In this document: piece after piece, positions 9,099-18,421 of the stretch
Layout of the letters: every line of letters begins with the position of its first letter
How positions within the stretch are numbered: the stretch's first letter is position 1
From: Cyclobacteriaceae bacterium
Lineage (GTDB): Bacteria > Bacteroidota > Bacteroidia > Cytophagales > Cyclobacteriaceae
DNA length: 64,000 nucleotides
Reading direction: 5' to 3'
Assembly (NCBI GenBank): GCA_016787725.1
Contig: JAEUTZ010000021.1
Span: 434,001 to 498,000, forward strand
Notes under the pieces: model-generated
The model's database searches: none
Told to the model about the DNA's origin: nothing
What the model saw: only the letters and a program-made list of their open reading frames with translations
Translations under genes and position numbers: made by a program

Positions 9099-9647
9099 AT
9101 GGTGTCGCCAAATCAGTCTCTCGAAGAGATGAAAGTTGCCTACGAAAAATTTCTGGCGCTGAAGGGGGAGGTATTCGAAGTGAAGTCGGTAGACATGAAT
9201 GCCGGAGAGGCGGCACTCGTGAAAAAGGCCGAGCGTTTCAATAGGCGAATTTCATTCCCGTTCTTCATAGCGATGGGCGTCCTTTCGATGGGTGTCGGTG
9301 TCTGGGCATTGTGGAGCGGCTTTATCATTCAGGGGCTGGGATTGTTAATAGGTGCCGTTGCGGCAGGGGCTTTCGGGTTGTCGTACAGCGGGTATAAACA
9401 AGAAAGCCCGAAGCATAAAGTAGTGATTACCGGGATCATTACCGGTCGGAAAACGTATAACCGGCAGTTTGGTAAATCCTATCTGATTACACTCAGCCGA
9501 AAGAAAGATTTATTGGTTGCGAAGGAGGATTACGATAAAATCAGACTCGGAGATCTTGTGCAATATGAAACGTTGAGTGAAACACAGGATATTAAGTCAG
9601 GCATTACCCGGCTTGGTCATATCAACGATGTGATGAATAGCAGTTAG
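9099..9647 (+). CDS. Small two-helix membrane protein of unknown function
   Basis: A 182-residue protein I do not recognise. The first 50 residues are charged and helical. Two hydrophobic helices follow (FPFFIAMGVLSMGVGVWALW and IIQGLGLLIGAVAAGAFGL, roughly residues 52-95). The C-terminal half (about 100-175) is a soluble beta-rich domain: HKVVITGIITGRKTYN, YLITLSRKKDLLVAK and LGDLVQYETL. That last pattern is compatible with a small OB-like or DUF fold exposed to the cytoplasm. It follows corA by 24 bases on the same strand, which may mean shared transcription, but there is no evidence for a role in ion transport. Confidence 0.7.
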   Translation: MVSPNQSLEEMKVAYEKFLALKGEVFEVKSVDMNAGEAALVKKAERFNRRISFPFFIAMGVLSMGVGVWALWSGFIIQGLGLLIGAVAAGAFGLSYSGYKQESPKHKVVITGIITGRKTYNRQFGKSYLITLSRKKDLLVAKEDYDKIRLGDLVQYETLSETQDIKSGITRLGHINDVMNSS

Positions 9648-9722
9648 GGTCTCTGCTTTTACACGCTGATCAGATCAACTTATACAACTCAACCGGATAC
9701 GTCACATTTTTCAGTTCTTGTT

Positions 9723-10694
9723 TCACTGACAACGAACCACAATCTTACCAACAAACTTTCCTTCCAGAAAATACCGGAACGCATCAGCTGTATTCTTCAA
9801 CGGGAAGATTCGGTCAATGACCGGAAAAATTTTGTTTGTTTCAAACAGGTGGGCAAGTAATTCCAAATCTGCACGATTGGGACGGTACCCCATGATGCCC
9901 AGTTTCTTTGATCTGAACCCGGACAGAAAGGGCTCGATCAGCATCATACTTAATAACAAACCACCCATGGAGCCACCAATCATAGCAAATACCCCATCCG
10001 GTTTAAGTGCCCGTTTGTAATCAGCCACCTTGCGGTGTGCAATGACGTCCAGAATTTTATCGTAGGTTTTGCCCGTTCGGGTATAATCGGTGCTTGTAAA
10101 GTCAATTACCTCATCGGCTCCCAGTTTAAGCAGGTATTCTAATTTTTCTTTGCGATCAACGCACGTCACCTGGGCCTGTATAGATTTCAAATATTGCAGT
10201 GCCAAGGTGCCGACACCTCCCCCGGCTCCATTGAGCAGGATGTGTTGTCCGGCTTTCACTTCTCCCTGATACCGCAAGCCTTGTATGGCCAGTAACCCGG
10301 CTTGCGGCAAGGCCGCGGCTTGTTCAAATGTCATGCGGGCTGGCTTTCGGGCTAATAACTTTTCAGGTACGGCCACGTATTCGGCCAACCCTCCAAATGT
10401 TTCGGCTATGTCACCAAATACTTGATCGCCAACTTGAAAATCTCGGGTTTGTGGTCCGGTTTCAACAACCACTCCCGCAATGTCCGCGCCCAGAATATTT
10501 TTGCGGGGTTTGAATAATCCGCTAAGCAGTCGAATAATCCATGAATTGCCATGCAGCATGTCGATGTCCCAGGAATTAAGCGAGGTTGCCTCCACCTTTA
10601 CAAGTACTTGCCCTTTTTTTGGAACAGGTCTAGGTACCTCCTTCCATTGAAGCTGATCGGGCGTGCCGTATTGGTAATAACAAATTGCATGCAT
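9723..10694 (-). CDS. Zinc-independent MDR oxidoreductase (quinone oxidoreductase-like)
   Basis: A 323-residue medium-chain dehydrogenase/reductase of the quinone oxidoreductase/NAD(P)-dependent alcohol dehydrogenase branch. It has the GroES-like N-terminal domain (VLVKVEATSLNSWDIDMLHG, ILGADIAGVVVETG, VGDQVFG) and the Rossmann domain with the nucleotide-binding run GAGGGVGTLALQYLK near residue 155 and a KYLLKLGADEVIDF strand pattern. The structural and catalytic zinc cysteines of alcohol dehydrogenases are absent, fitting a zinc-free NADPH reductase of quinones or enals. It lies downstream of a pirin gene on the same strand with a 66-base gap. The physiological substrate cannot be read from sequence. 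Confidence 0.9.
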   Translation of the reverse strand: MHAICYYQYGTPDQLQWKEVPRPVPKKGQVLVKVEATSLNSWDIDMLHGNSWIIRLLSGLFKPRKNILGADIAGVVVETGPQTRDFQVGDQVFGDIAETFGGLAEYVAVPEKLLARKPARMTFEQAAALPQAGLLAIQGLRYQGEVKAGQHILLNGAGGGVGTLALQYLKSIQAQVTCVDRKEKLEYLLKLGADEVIDFTSTDYTRTGKTYDKILDVIAHRKVADYKRALKPDGVFAMIGGSMGGLLLSMMLIEPFLSGFRSKKLGIMGYRPNRADLELLAHLFETNKIFPVIDRIFPLKNTADAFRYFLEGKFVGKIVVRCQ

Positions 10695-10760
10695 TCCTCA
10701 AGTTGATAAAACATGCCAAAGAATGCAAGAAGGTGCTGAATGCCTTCAAAACAAAACCGC

Positions 10761-11774
10761 CTAATTCTTCACCACCTCCGTACCATCCGGGTATTTGGCA
10801 AATCGGCTTTTTGTACGCGGGTGCACATGTTCATGACTCGGCCAGGGCCAGCCGCCAAATTCGGTTTGTTGGTATTCGGCATAGGCTTGTTGTATTTCCG
10901 CTTGCGAGTTCATCACAAAGGGCCCGTATTGCACGACCGGCTCGCCAATGGGTTTACCTTGAAGCAACAGGAAGAGCCCCGGTTCATCGCCATTAATTAG
11001 CGTTATTGCTACATCGGGTTTCAGCTCAAATGCCTGGTGCGTATTGAATGTCTTGTCTGCCAGTTGAATGGAAGTGCCACCATAAAAATAAAGAGACCTG
11101 TTTACCGAAACAGATGCAGTGGGCAGTGTCCAGGATGCACCCGGTTCCATCTTGATGGTCCAGATCGCCACTTCATTTGTTGGATTGGCAGCCCACGAAT
11201 CCGGGGCAGGTTGCGGAGCGTGAACGTTGTCAATAACACCTGCCACTATGTTAACGATGGATTTTTTGTTATTAACATCTGTATGCGTAAACGTGGGAAT
11301 GCTCTCGCTCCACAACATGGCGAAGTGTGGACTGGCCATTTTTTTATGGCGAGGCAAATTGAGCCAGATCTGAAAGAGTTCTAGCGGATTGTCTTGTTCC
11401 TGATTAATCAATGGAAACATTTCGCAATGTTGTACACCTTTTCCGGCCGTCATCCACTGCACATCGCCAAAGCCAAAGCGACCTGCAGCTCCGAGTGAAT
11501 CGGAATGATCAACCAGACCCTTCGTAACAATTGTCACAGTTTCAAACCCGCGATGGGGGTGGGCTGGAAAGCCCGGCACGTGTTCGCCATGGTACATGCG
11601 CCACGGTTGGTTGGGAGCAAAGTCCTGACCAATTGAACGACCTGCCAGGGAGGCAGCCGGTCCCATTTTCTCGTTTCCTTTAGGATAATAATCTTCGTGG
11701 TGGACACAGAATAAAAAAGGGTCTTGAGTTTGCCACGGAAAACCGAGTGGTTTAATTGACTTTATCGCGCTCAT
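10761..11774 (-). CDS. Pirin family protein
   Basis: A 337-residue bicupin of the pirin family. Pirins bind one metal ion in the N-terminal cupin; bacterial members include quercetin 2,3-dioxygenases and redox-linked regulators. The four metal ligands expected from the family are all present: His72 and His74 in AHPHRGFE, His116 and Glu118 in VQHCEMF. The C-terminal cupin region is also present, and the protein is longer than most pirins (about 230-300) by a C-terminal tail with [15 protein letters not shown]. It is followed on the same strand by an MDR oxidoreductase gene, suggesting a small redox or detoxification unit. Substrate unknown. Confidence 0.92.
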   Translation of the reverse strand: MSAIKSIKPLGFPWQTQDPFLFCVHHEDYYPKGNEKMGPAASLAGRSIGQDFAPNQPWRMYHGEHVPGFPAHPHRGFETVTIVTKGLVDHSDSLGAAGRFGFGDVQWMTAGKGVQHCEMFPLINQEQDNPLELFQIWLNLPRHKKMASPHFAMLWSESIPTFTHTDVNNKKSIVNIVAGVIDNVHAPQPAPDSWAANPTNEVAIWTIKMEPGASWTLPTASVSVNRSLYFYGGTSIQLADKTFNTHQAFELKPDVAITLINGDEPGLFLLLQGKPIGEPVVQYGPFVMNSQAEIQQAYAEYQQTEFGGWPWPSHEHVHPRTKSRFAKYPDGTEVVKN

Positions 11775-11873
11775 AGTAAACGGTTATCTTCTCTAACCAA
11801 GAAGTTAATTGAAAAGTTTTTGGACATCGAAAACAAGACGAGCCTCCTTCTTTGTGGATACAGCTTTATGCTC

Positions 11874-12635
11874 TCAATGTTTTTCTATTTTTCTAAAAAT
11901 GTCTGAAGGCACCAGTACCAACAGCTTGGATCCTGACTCAAATTGGATCTTCGCCAGAATATCTTTTGTTTTATGATTGATGGTGAGAATTTCTCCCATT
12001 CCATAGTTCATGTGAAAAAAGGAATCACCCACTTTCAGTTTGTCAATCTGAGGCTGGGTAAGAGGTTCGCCTACATAATCCGGCAACGGTGAAATGAAAG
12101 GCAAATGACTTTTCTTTTCCGGTTCCTCAAGAGGAATTGGTACGAATTCCGGAGCAGGTACTTCCGATTGAGCAGACGAAATATTCAATCGATTCAGCAA
12201 CTCATACGCGACTGGTTTAGTGGCCAGTGTTTTTTTCAAGGCCTCCCCTAATACTTCCACCTCAGTTTGCACGGTATCAATGCGGAGGGATTCATCGTAT
12301 TCAACGATCTCAAATTCTGGAATATTGGCGGTGGCGTTTGTTTTAATGTCTTTAATTAAAACTACTGGCAGATTCAGTGCATGCCGGATGGCAAACCCAT
12401 ACAGGGCATGCGGGTCGTTCGAACTTAAATCGCAGAGAACGATATCACTCTCAATCATGGTTTGCACAATTCCCAAGGGGGACTCGTTCATCGTAGGTTC
12501 GCCCACCTGAATGGGCGTGACTCCTGCCATTCGGCAGGCAGGTACAAGTATGTATTGATAAACCCGACCGAAGTGACCTTTTGCATATCCTTCAGGCTCC
12601 GAGCCTGGCAGGATAATAAAGCATTTCTTTTCCAT
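11874..12635 (-). CDS. Deoxyribosyltransferase-like domain fused to UvrD-tail/Tudor-like domain
   Basis: A 253-residue two-domain protein. Residues 1-140 follow the nucleoside 2-deoxyribosyltransferase/TIR-like Rossmann pattern: CFIILPGS, SDIVLCDLSSNDP (residues 63-75) and RHALNLPVVLIKD. In active relatives this block reads NPNV(L/F)YELG and its Glu is catalytic; here residues 74-82 read DPHALYGFA, so a Gly (residue 80) stands where the Glu is expected. Residues 141-197 are a Pro/Glu-rich linker. Residues 198-250 (KVGDSFFHMNYGMGEILTI...ILAKIQFE) match the C-terminal tail of UvrD/PcrA helicases, a Tudor-like fold that contacts RNA polymerase in that family. Monocistronic. It may be a nucleotide sensor rather than an enzyme. 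Function unknown. Confidence 0.75.
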   Translation of the reverse strand: MEKKCFIILPGSEPEGYAKGHFGRVYQYILVPACRMAGVTPIQVGEPTMNESPLGIVQTMIESDIVLCDLSSNDPHALYGFAIRHALNLPVVLIKDIKTNATANIPEFEIVEYDESLRIDTVQTEVEVLGEALKKTLATKPVAYELLNRLNISSAQSEVPAPEFVPIPLEEPEKKSHLPFISPLPDYVGEPLTQPQIDKLKVGDSFFHMNYGMGEILTINHKTKDILAKIQFESGSKLLVLVPSDIFRKIEKH

Positions 12636-12657
12636 ACGTTGCCAATTAAATGCCCTG

Positions 12658-12665
12658 CAAAAGTA
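12658..12665 (-). promoter_or_regulatory. Candidate -7 promoter box for the deoxyribosyltransferase-like gene
   Basis: On the minus strand this reads TACTTTTG, an exact match to the Bacteroidota -7 consensus TAnnTTTG. It lies 22 bases from the ATG at 12635, which would give a leader of roughly 15-18 bases. No TTG/TTTG -33 box is evident. Confidence 0.45.
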
Positions 12666-12716
12666 GTTTAAAAATCAGTCTAAGAGTATACTTAATGTGG
12701 TGTTAGTACGGCCATG

Positions 12717-12796
12717 CAATTAAGAATTGTTCGGATGGAGTACATCCTAGATCTAGTCTGCTTCTCCGGTTTTTTAGTAAATTCAATTCTTAATTG
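12717..12796. promoter_or_regulatory. Paired CAATT-N3-AATTG palindromes in the divergent intergenic region
   Basis: CAATTAAGAATTG at 12717-12729 and CAATTCTTAATTG at 12784-12796 are exact 13-base reverse complements. Each is itself a CAATT-N3-AATTG palindrome. Their centres are 67 bases apart, and the second ends 18 bases before the ATG at 12815. They could be two operators for one dimeric regulator or the arms of a long hairpin. The rest of the 180-base region contains the candidate -7 box at 12658 and nothing else that I can identify. Confidence 0.5.
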
Positions 12797-12814
12797 ACAC
12801 TTAACCCCAATCCC

Positions 12815-13243
12815 ATGACTACCTCAAAACCTGCCACCTGGTTCTGGATTGTTAGCGGTATTGCCCTACTCTGGAATCTCCTGGGTGTTATGGCCTACAT
12901 GGCCCAGGTAACCATGAGTCCTGAAGCCTTGCATGCATTGCCTGAAAATGAACGAACACTGATTGAGACTACACCTTCATGGGCTACCGGGGCTTTTGCG
13001 GTGGCCGTTTGGGGTGGCACATTGGGTGCCTTGTTATTGTTATTGCGTAGAACGGTTGCTACCCCTATCCTCATCGTTTCTTTAGTAGGCGTTGTCGTTC
13101 AGATGATTCACGCCTTTTTTATTTCCAATTCGATTGAAGTTTACGGTCCAGGAGGAATGGCTATGCCGGCTATGGTCATGATCTTTGCCATCTTTCTCAT
13201 ATGGTTTTCCCGCAGGGCAACAGCCAGTGGTTGGATGCGATAA
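12815..13243 (+). CDS. Four-helix integral membrane protein
   Basis: A 142-residue membrane protein with four predicted helices: WFWIVSGIALLWNLLGVMAY, WATGAFAVAVWGGTLGALLLLL, ILIVSLVGVVVQMIHAFF and MAMPAMVMIFAIFLIWFS. The loop between helices one and two carries SPEALHALPENERTLIE. Similar small Bacteroidota proteins are sometimes labelled 'sugar transporter', a label I would not rely on. The start is the ATG at 12815; a TTG seven codons upstream is less likely. The gene ends 10 bases before the oxidoreductase start and is probably co-transcribed with it. Two palindromic sites lie directly upstream. Function unknown. Confidence 0.75.
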   Translation: MTTSKPATWFWIVSGIALLWNLLGVMAYMAQVTMSPEALHALPENERTLIETTPSWATGAFAVAVWGGTLGALLLLLRRTVATPILIVSLVGVVVQMIHAFFISNSIEVYGPGGMAMPAMVMIFAIFLIWFSRRATASGWMR

Positions 13244-13253
13244 ACACATTGCC

Positions 13254-14330
13254 ATGAATAGAATCATTATCGTCTGCCTGTTGTTTATCTCCTTCAAAGG
13301 AACCACGCAACCGAAACCCTTTCGCATTGGCATAGCAGGCCTCACGCATTCGCATGTTCACTGGATTCTGGGTCGGGCTAAAACCGGAGATCTTGAAATT
13401 GTTGGGATTGCCGAGCCAAACCGGGCATTGGCTGAACGCTTCTTAAAGCAATACAACCTTCCCATGTCGTTGGTATATCCCTCGTTGGTGGAAATGTTGA
13501 ACAAGACCTCACCGGAAGCGGTAACGGCATTTAGCAGTATTGAAGAGCACCTCGAAGTGGTGCGCGTCTGTGCCCCCCGCAAAATCCATGTCATGGTGGA
13601 GAAACCATTGGCTGTAAGCTTGGAGCAGGCAAAAGAAATGGAGGCTCTTGCCACCCGCCATGGTATTATTCTGCTTACGAATTATGAAACAACCTGGTAT
13701 GGCAGCAATGAAGCTGCGGTTGAGAAACTAAAAGGCATGGGCCACATTCGCAAAATAGTTGTGCACGATGGTCATCAGGGCCCGAAAGAGATTGGTGTGA
13801 ACGCGGAATTTTTGGAATGGCTCACAGACCCAGTAAAGAATGGGGGCGGAGCCATTACGGATTTTGGATGTTACGGAGCCAACCTGATCACCTGGTTGTT
13901 GAAGGGGGAGCGACCCATTTCTGTGTTTGCCCTTACGCAACAATTGAAGCCGGAAGTATACCCGAATGTGGATGATGAAGCGACTATTGTAGTTGAATAC
14001 GCTCACGCGCAAGGGATCATTCAGGCTTCATGGAATTGGCCGTACAGCAGGAAGGACATGGAAGTGTATGCAACAACCGGGTCCGTGTTTGCTGATCGTG
14101 ATGGTATTAAAGTCAAGTCCGATCCGAATGCAGAGGCACAGTTTATCCGAACGGCTGCACCCGCTGCACCCCGTCACGATCCATTTGCTTTGTTCGCTGC
14201 GGTTGTGAGAAAAGAAATGGAACTATCCAAGGTGGATCTGTCTTCCCTGGATAACAATATGATCGTGATGGAGATACTCGAAGCCGCCAAACAATCAGCC
14301 CGTGAAGGCAGGCGGGTAAAGTTGCAGTGA
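13254..14330 (+). CDS. Exported Gfo/Idh/MocA family oxidoreductase
   Basis: A 358-residue NAD(P)-dependent oxidoreductase of the Gfo/Idh/MocA family, which act on sugars and inositols. The N-terminal signal peptide (MNRIIIVCLLFISFKGTTQ) suggests export, as for several Bacteroidota members. The Rossmann domain starts at FRIGIAGLTHSHVHWILG, where the usual GxGxxG is degenerate; the EKPLA motif with its catalytic Lys is at about residue 118, and the C-terminal beta domain has NGGGAITDFGCYGANLI. The ATG at 13254 was chosen because longer frames overlap the upstream gene and would hide the signal peptide. The substrate is unknown. Confidence 0.87.
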   Translation: MNRIIIVCLLFISFKGTTQPKPFRIGIAGLTHSHVHWILGRAKTGDLEIVGIAEPNRALAERFLKQYNLPMSLVYPSLVEMLNKTSPEAVTAFSSIEEHLEVVRVCAPRKIHVMVEKPLAVSLEQAKEMEALATRHGIILLTNYETTWYGSNEAAVEKLKGMGHIRKIVVHDGHQGPKEIGVNAEFLEWLTDPVKNGGGAITDFGCYGANLITWLLKGERPISVFALTQQLKPEVYPNVDDEATIVVEYAHAQGIIQASWNWPYSRKDMEVYATTGSVFADRDGIKVKSDPNAEAQFIRTAAPAAPRHDPFALFAAVVRKEMELSKVDLSSLDNNMIVMEILEAAKQSAREGRRVKLQ

Positions 14331-14412
14331 TGACGAAATGCCTATCATCTCTGTCCTACCCAGTATTTACAAACCCGTCAATTTAGAACCCATCAAAATT
14401 AGGCTACCAATT

Positions 14413-14441
14413 GTTTGGTATAGCTTTCGGGAGTATTTTTG
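14413..14441 (+). promoter_or_regulatory. Candidate promoter of the sdhCAB operon
   Basis: TTTG at 14413-14416 is separated by 17 bases from TATTTTTG at 14434-14441, an exact match to the Bacteroidota -7 box TAnnTTTG. The sdhC ATG follows 24 bases later. This is the only convincing promoter before the three-gene unit. Confidence 0.5.
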
Positions 14442-14465
14442 AATCACTGCTTATTCCTTAATGAT

Positions 14466-15140
14466 ATGAAATGGTTTCTTGATCTCTTCTCCAGTTCGCT
14501 GGGAAGAAAAGTATTGATGGCCTTAACCGGTTTGTTTCTCATTCTGTTCCTGGTTGTGCACCTGGCCGGAAACTTGCAACTCCTTAAAGATGATGGGGGT
14601 GAGGCTTTCAATATCTACGCTAAGTTCATGACTACCAACCCCCTCATTAAAACAATCTCTTACGTCAACTACACCTTTATCTTGTTGCACGTTTTAATAG
14701 CCATCTACTTATCGCGTAAGAACCGTGCGGCCCGCGGCAGCCGGGGGTATGCCATTTCTGGCAAATCTTCAACCTGGTCTTCCCGCAACATGGGTATCCT
14801 TGGGTTTTTGCTGCTCGTCTTTATTGTTGTTCACATGAAAGACTTTTGGGCGCAGATGCATTGGGGCGGTATTCCTACCGCTATGTATGATGGGGTGGAG
14901 GTGAAAGATCTTTACTCCATTGTCTCGCTTGCTTTTTCACAAGCCTGGTATGTTGGGTTGTATGTGTTTTGTATGATTGGCTTGGCGTTCCACCTTTGGC
15001 ATGGATTTGCCAGCGCCTTTCAAACGCTCGGCCTAAACCATCTCAAGTACAATCCTGTTATAAACTTTGTCGGAAAAGCATTTGCCATCATAGTACCTGC
15101 AGCATTTGCCTTGATTCCGATCTGGATGTTTCTTGTTTAA
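14466..15140 (+). CDS. sdhC: Succinate dehydrogenase cytochrome b558 subunit
   Basis: The 224-residue membrane anchor of complex II (type B, cytochrome b558), which passes electrons between the iron-sulfur subunit and menaquinone. It has five hydrophobic helices. Candidate haem-ligand histidines occur in VVHLAGNL, FILLHVLIAIYL, FIVVHMKDFW and GLAFHLWHGF, the expected spread for a di-haem b558 protein. The ATG at 14466 was preferred to an upstream in-frame TTG because it begins the conserved amphipathic segment MKWFLDLFSSSLGRK. It is the first gene of sdhCAB, with a promoter candidate just upstream and sdhA 39 bases downstream. Confidence 0.95.
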   Translation: MKWFLDLFSSSLGRKVLMALTGLFLILFLVVHLAGNLQLLKDDGGEAFNIYAKFMTTNPLIKTISYVNYTFILLHVLIAIYLSRKNRAARGSRGYAISGKSSTWSSRNMGILGFLLLVFIVVHMKDFWAQMHWGGIPTAMYDGVEVKDLYSIVSLAFSQAWYVGLYVFCMIGLAFHLWHGFASAFQTLGLNHLKYNPVINFVGKAFAIIVPAAFALIPIWMFLV

Positions 15141-15179
15141 TCTTTTCTTGTTAAGAATTAAAATCTTTAATCATAGGTC

Positions 15180-17105
15180 ATGAAGCTCGATTCGAAAATT
15201 CCGGAAGGCCCAATAGGAGAGAAATGGACGAAGCATAAGTTCAATCTGAAGCTGGTTAACCCGTCTAACAAGCGAAAGTACGACATTATTATTGTGGGCA
15301 CGGGGCTGGCAGGGGCTTCTGCCGCAGCCTCACTGGGTGAGCTTGGGTATAACGTAAAGGCATTTACCTATCACGATAGTCCGCGCAGGGCGCACAGCAT
15401 TGCAGCGCAAGGCGGGATTAACGCGGCCAAGAACTATCAGAACGATGGTGATAGCGTTTACCGGTTATTTTATGATACGATCAAGGGTGGTGACTACCGT
15501 GCCCGCGAAGGCAACGTGCATCGCTTGGCAGAAGTGAGCGTAAACATCATTGATCAATGTGTAGCCCAGGGAGTTCCATTTGCCCGGGAGTATGGCGGGT
15601 TGTTGGCGAACCGATCCTTTGGGGGTGCCCAGGTGTCACGCACCTTTTATGCGCGCGGTCAAACGGGCCAGCAATTATTGTTAGGTGCGTACAGTGCCCT
15701 TAACCGGCAAATCGCAAATGGGAAGGTGAAGATGTACACCCGTACGGAAATGCTCGATGTGATCGTGGTGGATGGCAAGGCCCGGGGTATCATTACCCGC
15801 GATTTAGTAACTGGCAAGATTGAAGCCCACAGTGCCCATGCCGTGTTGCTCTGCACCGGTGGTTATTCCAATGTTTTTTACCTGTCTACGAGCGCAAAAG
15901 CCTGCAATGCTTCGGCTGTCTGGAGAGCGCATAAAAAGGGAGCTTTCTTTGGCAACCCTTGCTTCACGCAGATTCACCCAACCTGCATTCCGGTCTCGGG
16001 CGATCATCAATCAAAACTAACGTTGATGTCGGAGTCGTTGCGGAACGATGGACGTGTGTGGGTGCCTAAGAAAGCCATGAAAGGGTTGAAGGCAAGTGAT
16101 GCAGCCAATATTAAAGAGGAAGATCGCGATTACTTTCTGGAGCGGAGATATCCTTCATTCGGAAATCTGGTGCCCCGCGATGTGGCTTCACGCAATGCCA
16201 AGAATGTTTGTGACGAAGGCCGCGGAGTTGGCCCTACCGGGCTGGCCGTTTTCATGGATTTCTCGGATGCGATTAAACGCGATGGTCGTTCCGTCATTGA
16301 ATCCAAGTATGGCAACCTGTTCGACATGTACAAACAGATTACCGGTGACAACCCTTACGAAGTACCGATGATGATCTTCCCGGCTGTGCACTATACCATG
16401 GGCGGACTGTGGGTTGACTATAATTTAATGACCACGGTTCCCGGATTGTATTGTTTGGGCGAGGCCAATTTCTCCGACCATGGGGCCAACCGACTTGGCG
16501 CCAGTGCGCTCATGCAGGGCTTAGCCGATGGGTACTTTGTAATTCCTTATACCATTGGCGATTACCTTGCCTCCCTGGGCTGGAAAGCAAAGATCGGCAC
16601 CGATCACCCGGCTTTTAAAGAGGGAATGGAAAAAGTGAAAGCCAGTGTTGACCGCCTCCTGAACATTAAGGGTAAGAAAACTGTGGATGAATTCCACAGG
16701 CAGCTGGGTTTAATCATGTGGGAGTATTGCGGTATGTCGCGCAATGAAGCCGGCCTGAAAAAAGCGAAGAAATTAATACAGGATCTGCGGGCCGAATTCT
16801 GGACCAATGTAAGTGTGTTGGGTTCGGACACAGAGTTGAACCAGGAATTAGAGAAAGCGGGTCGCGTGGCTGACTTTCTGGAATTGGGCGAACTGATGAT
16901 TGACGATGCCTTGAACCGCAGCGAATCGTGTGGGGGTCACTTCCGTGAAGAATCAGCCACGGAAGATGGTGAGGCGAAACGAAACGATGACCTCTTTGCC
17001 TATGTGGCGGCCTGGGAATTTACGGGCGACAACCAGCCGGAGAACCTGCATAAGGAAGATCTCCGTTTCGAAAATGTGAAGTTAACTCAACGAAGCTATA
17101 AGTAA
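15180..17105 (+). CDS. sdhA: Succinate dehydrogenase/fumarate reductase flavoprotein subunit
   Basis: The 641-residue catalytic subunit of complex II, oxidising succinate to fumarate in the TCA cycle on the cytoplasmic face of the membrane. The FAD fold is seen in [21 protein letters not shown] near residues 35-58. The His expected to carry covalent FAD is His72 in [11 protein letters not shown]. Substrate-binding segments HPTCIP and [10 protein letters not shown] are present, and the FAD-binding [11 protein letters not shown] is near residue 440. Length matches the Bacteroidota/epsilon-type enzyme. The stop is followed by two bases and then the sdhB ATG. Confidence 0.97.
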   Translation: MKLDSKIPEGPIGEKWTKHKFNLKLVNPSNKRKYDIIIVGTGLAGASAAASLGELGYNVKAFTYHDSPRRAHSIAAQGGINAAKNYQNDGDSVYRLFYDTIKGGDYRAREGNVHRLAEVSVNIIDQCVAQGVPFAREYGGLLANRSFGGAQVSRTFYARGQTGQQLLLGAYSALNRQIANGKVKMYTRTEMLDVIVVDGKARGIITRDLVTGKIEAHSAHAVLLCTGGYSNVFYLSTSAKACNASAVWRAHKKGAFFGNPCFTQIHPTCIPVSGDHQSKLTLMSESLRNDGRVWVPKKAMKGLKASDAANIKEEDRDYFLERRYPSFGNLVPRDVASRNAKNVCDEGRGVGPTGLAVFMDFSDAIKRDGRSVIESKYGNLFDMYKQITGDNPYEVPMMIFPAVHYTMGGLWVDYNLMTTVPGLYCLGEANFSDHGANRLGASALMQGLADGYFVIPYTIGDYLASLGWKAKIGTDHPAFKEGMEKVKASVDRLLNIKGKKTVDEFHRQLGLIMWEYCGMSRNEAGLKKAKKLIQDLRAEFWTNVSVLGSDTELNQELEKAGRVADFLELGELMIDDALNRSESCGGHFREESATEDGEAKRNDDLFAYVAAWEFTGDNQPENLHKEDLRFENVKLTQRSYK

Positions 17106-17107
17106 TT

Positions 17108-17878
17108 ATGAAGATCACTCTGAAAATCTGGAGGCAGAAAAGCAAGACAACGAAAGGTGAATTCAAGATCTATCAGTTAGGTCATGTTTCTCCCGATATG
17201 TCATTCCTGGAAATGCTCGATGTGTTGAATCAGGACCTCATCAAGAAGGGTGAGGAGCCAGTTACTTTTGACCATGATTGCCGTGAAGGTATTTGTGGCG
17301 TGTGCAGCCTGTATATCAATGGCCGGCCACACGGGCCGTTGCAAACTACCACCTGTCAATTGCACATGCGTACCTTCAAAGATGGTGAAACCATCACGAT
17401 TGAGCCTTGGCGGGCGCAGGCATTTCCAATCATTAAAGATTTGATGGTGGACAGGTCCGCTTTTGACCGCATTCAGCAAGCCGGTGGGTTCATCAGTATC
17501 AACACGGGTGGTGCTCCGGATGCAAATGAAATACCCGTACCAAAAAAGATTGCCGATGAAGCCATGGACGCAGCACAATGTATCGGTTGTGGGGCTTGTG
17601 TTGCAGCGTGCAAGAATGCTTCCGCCATGTTATTTGTCAGTGCAAAAGTTTCGCAGTTGGCATTATTGCCCCAAGGCCAACCAGAGCGAAAAGAACGCGT
17701 TGAAAAAATGGTAGCCCAAATGGATGCTGAAGGATTTGGTGCCTGTACCAACACCTATGCGTGCGAAGCTGAGTGTCCGAAGGGTATTAAGATTACTCAC
17801 ATTGCCCGCATGAACCGCGAATATTTTACCGCCATGTTAAGCTCGTATCAGATCGAAGCGAAGGCAGGCGGTGATTAA
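17108..17878 (+). CDS. sdhB: Succinate dehydrogenase iron-sulfur subunit
   Basis: The 256-residue iron-sulfur subunit linking the flavin of SdhA to the haems of SdhC. The 2Fe-2S ligands are Cys58, Cys63, Cys66 (CREGICGVC) and Cys83. The 4Fe-4S ligands start at Cys158 ([11 protein letters not shown]), and the later cysteines in [14 protein letters not shown] bind the remaining cluster. It is the last gene of sdhCAB and converges with a lipoprotein gene whose stop lies 12 bases away; I see no terminator hairpin between them. Confidence 0.97.
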   Translation: MKITLKIWRQKSKTTKGEFKIYQLGHVSPDMSFLEMLDVLNQDLIKKGEEPVTFDHDCREGICGVCSLYINGRPHGPLQTTTCQLHMRTFKDGETITIEPWRAQAFPIIKDLMVDRSAFDRIQQAGGFISINTGGAPDANEIPVPKKIADEAMDAAQCIGCGACVAACKNASAMLFVSAKVSQLALLPQGQPERKERVEKMVAQMDAEGFGACTNTYACEAECPKGIKITHIARMNREYFTAMLSSYQIEAKAGGD

Positions 17879-17890
17879 GAGGAGTTCGGC

Positions 17891-18421
17891 TTAGTATTTA
17901 AAGACTTCCTGACGGTAGTTGCTTTTGCAGGTTCCGACCCCCACACGGCCGGATTGCAAGGCCTTCGTGACGGACCGCCCGATATTTCCACCGGCTAAAA
18001 TAATGTCTTGTTCAGGACCAACAGCGGAAAGGTGTACTTTAATACATGCTTCCAAATCAATCATATCCCAATAGGTAAGAGGCGTTTCATCGGCTAATTG
18101 GGATACAATTGTTTCACTGGTGCCCGTTCGTGCATCAACCGGGTTGAGAAGTGCGGCAACATCTGCCCCTGCGGTGGCAATATCTCCCAAGTGCAGGTGT
18201 ACGGGTAACTTAGCTTCGCCACGGGTACCGGTTAATGTAACTTGCACGGTTGAATGGCCATCCTTTCTTTCTTTGATCACCACCGTTCCTGAGGTGGCAT
18301 AAGCCGACCCTGGCTGTAAATAATACGTTACCTCATTCCCCGTAAATTCGCTGGTTGTCTCCGTTTCCTGGCAGGCCACTACCACCAGACCCATCATCAG
18401 TAATCCCAAAAATTGTTTCAT
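17891..18421 (-). CDS. Putative lipoprotein, CHRD-like
   Basis: A 176-residue putative lipoprotein. From the ATG at 18421 the protein has a short charged start, a hydrophobic run (FLGLLMMGLVVVA) and a lipobox ending VVAC, so the Cys should be lipidated and the protein anchored in the envelope. The mature part contains a GTVVIKERKDGHSTVQVTL strand pair and a LPVHLHLGDI segment, reminiscent of CHRD domains, which have repeated beta strands and a conserved His. A second Cys pair (LEACIKV, VGTCKS) may form a disulfide. A longer frame to 18454 would bury the signal peptide. Function unknown. Confidence 0.7.
   Translation of the reverse strand: MKQFLGLLMMGLVVVACQETETTSEFTGNEVTYYLQPGSAYATSGTVVIKERKDGHSTVQVTLTGTRGEAKLPVHLHLGDIATAGADVAALLNPVDARTGTSETIVSQLADETPLTYWDMIDLEACIKVHLSAVGPEQDIILAGGNIGRSVTKALQSGRVGVGTCKSNYRQEVFKY

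Noticed and set aside
13185-13253. N-terminal extension of the Gfo/Idh/MocA gene
   Set aside because: It overlaps the preceding membrane-protein gene and hides the signal peptide that begins at the ATG at 13254.
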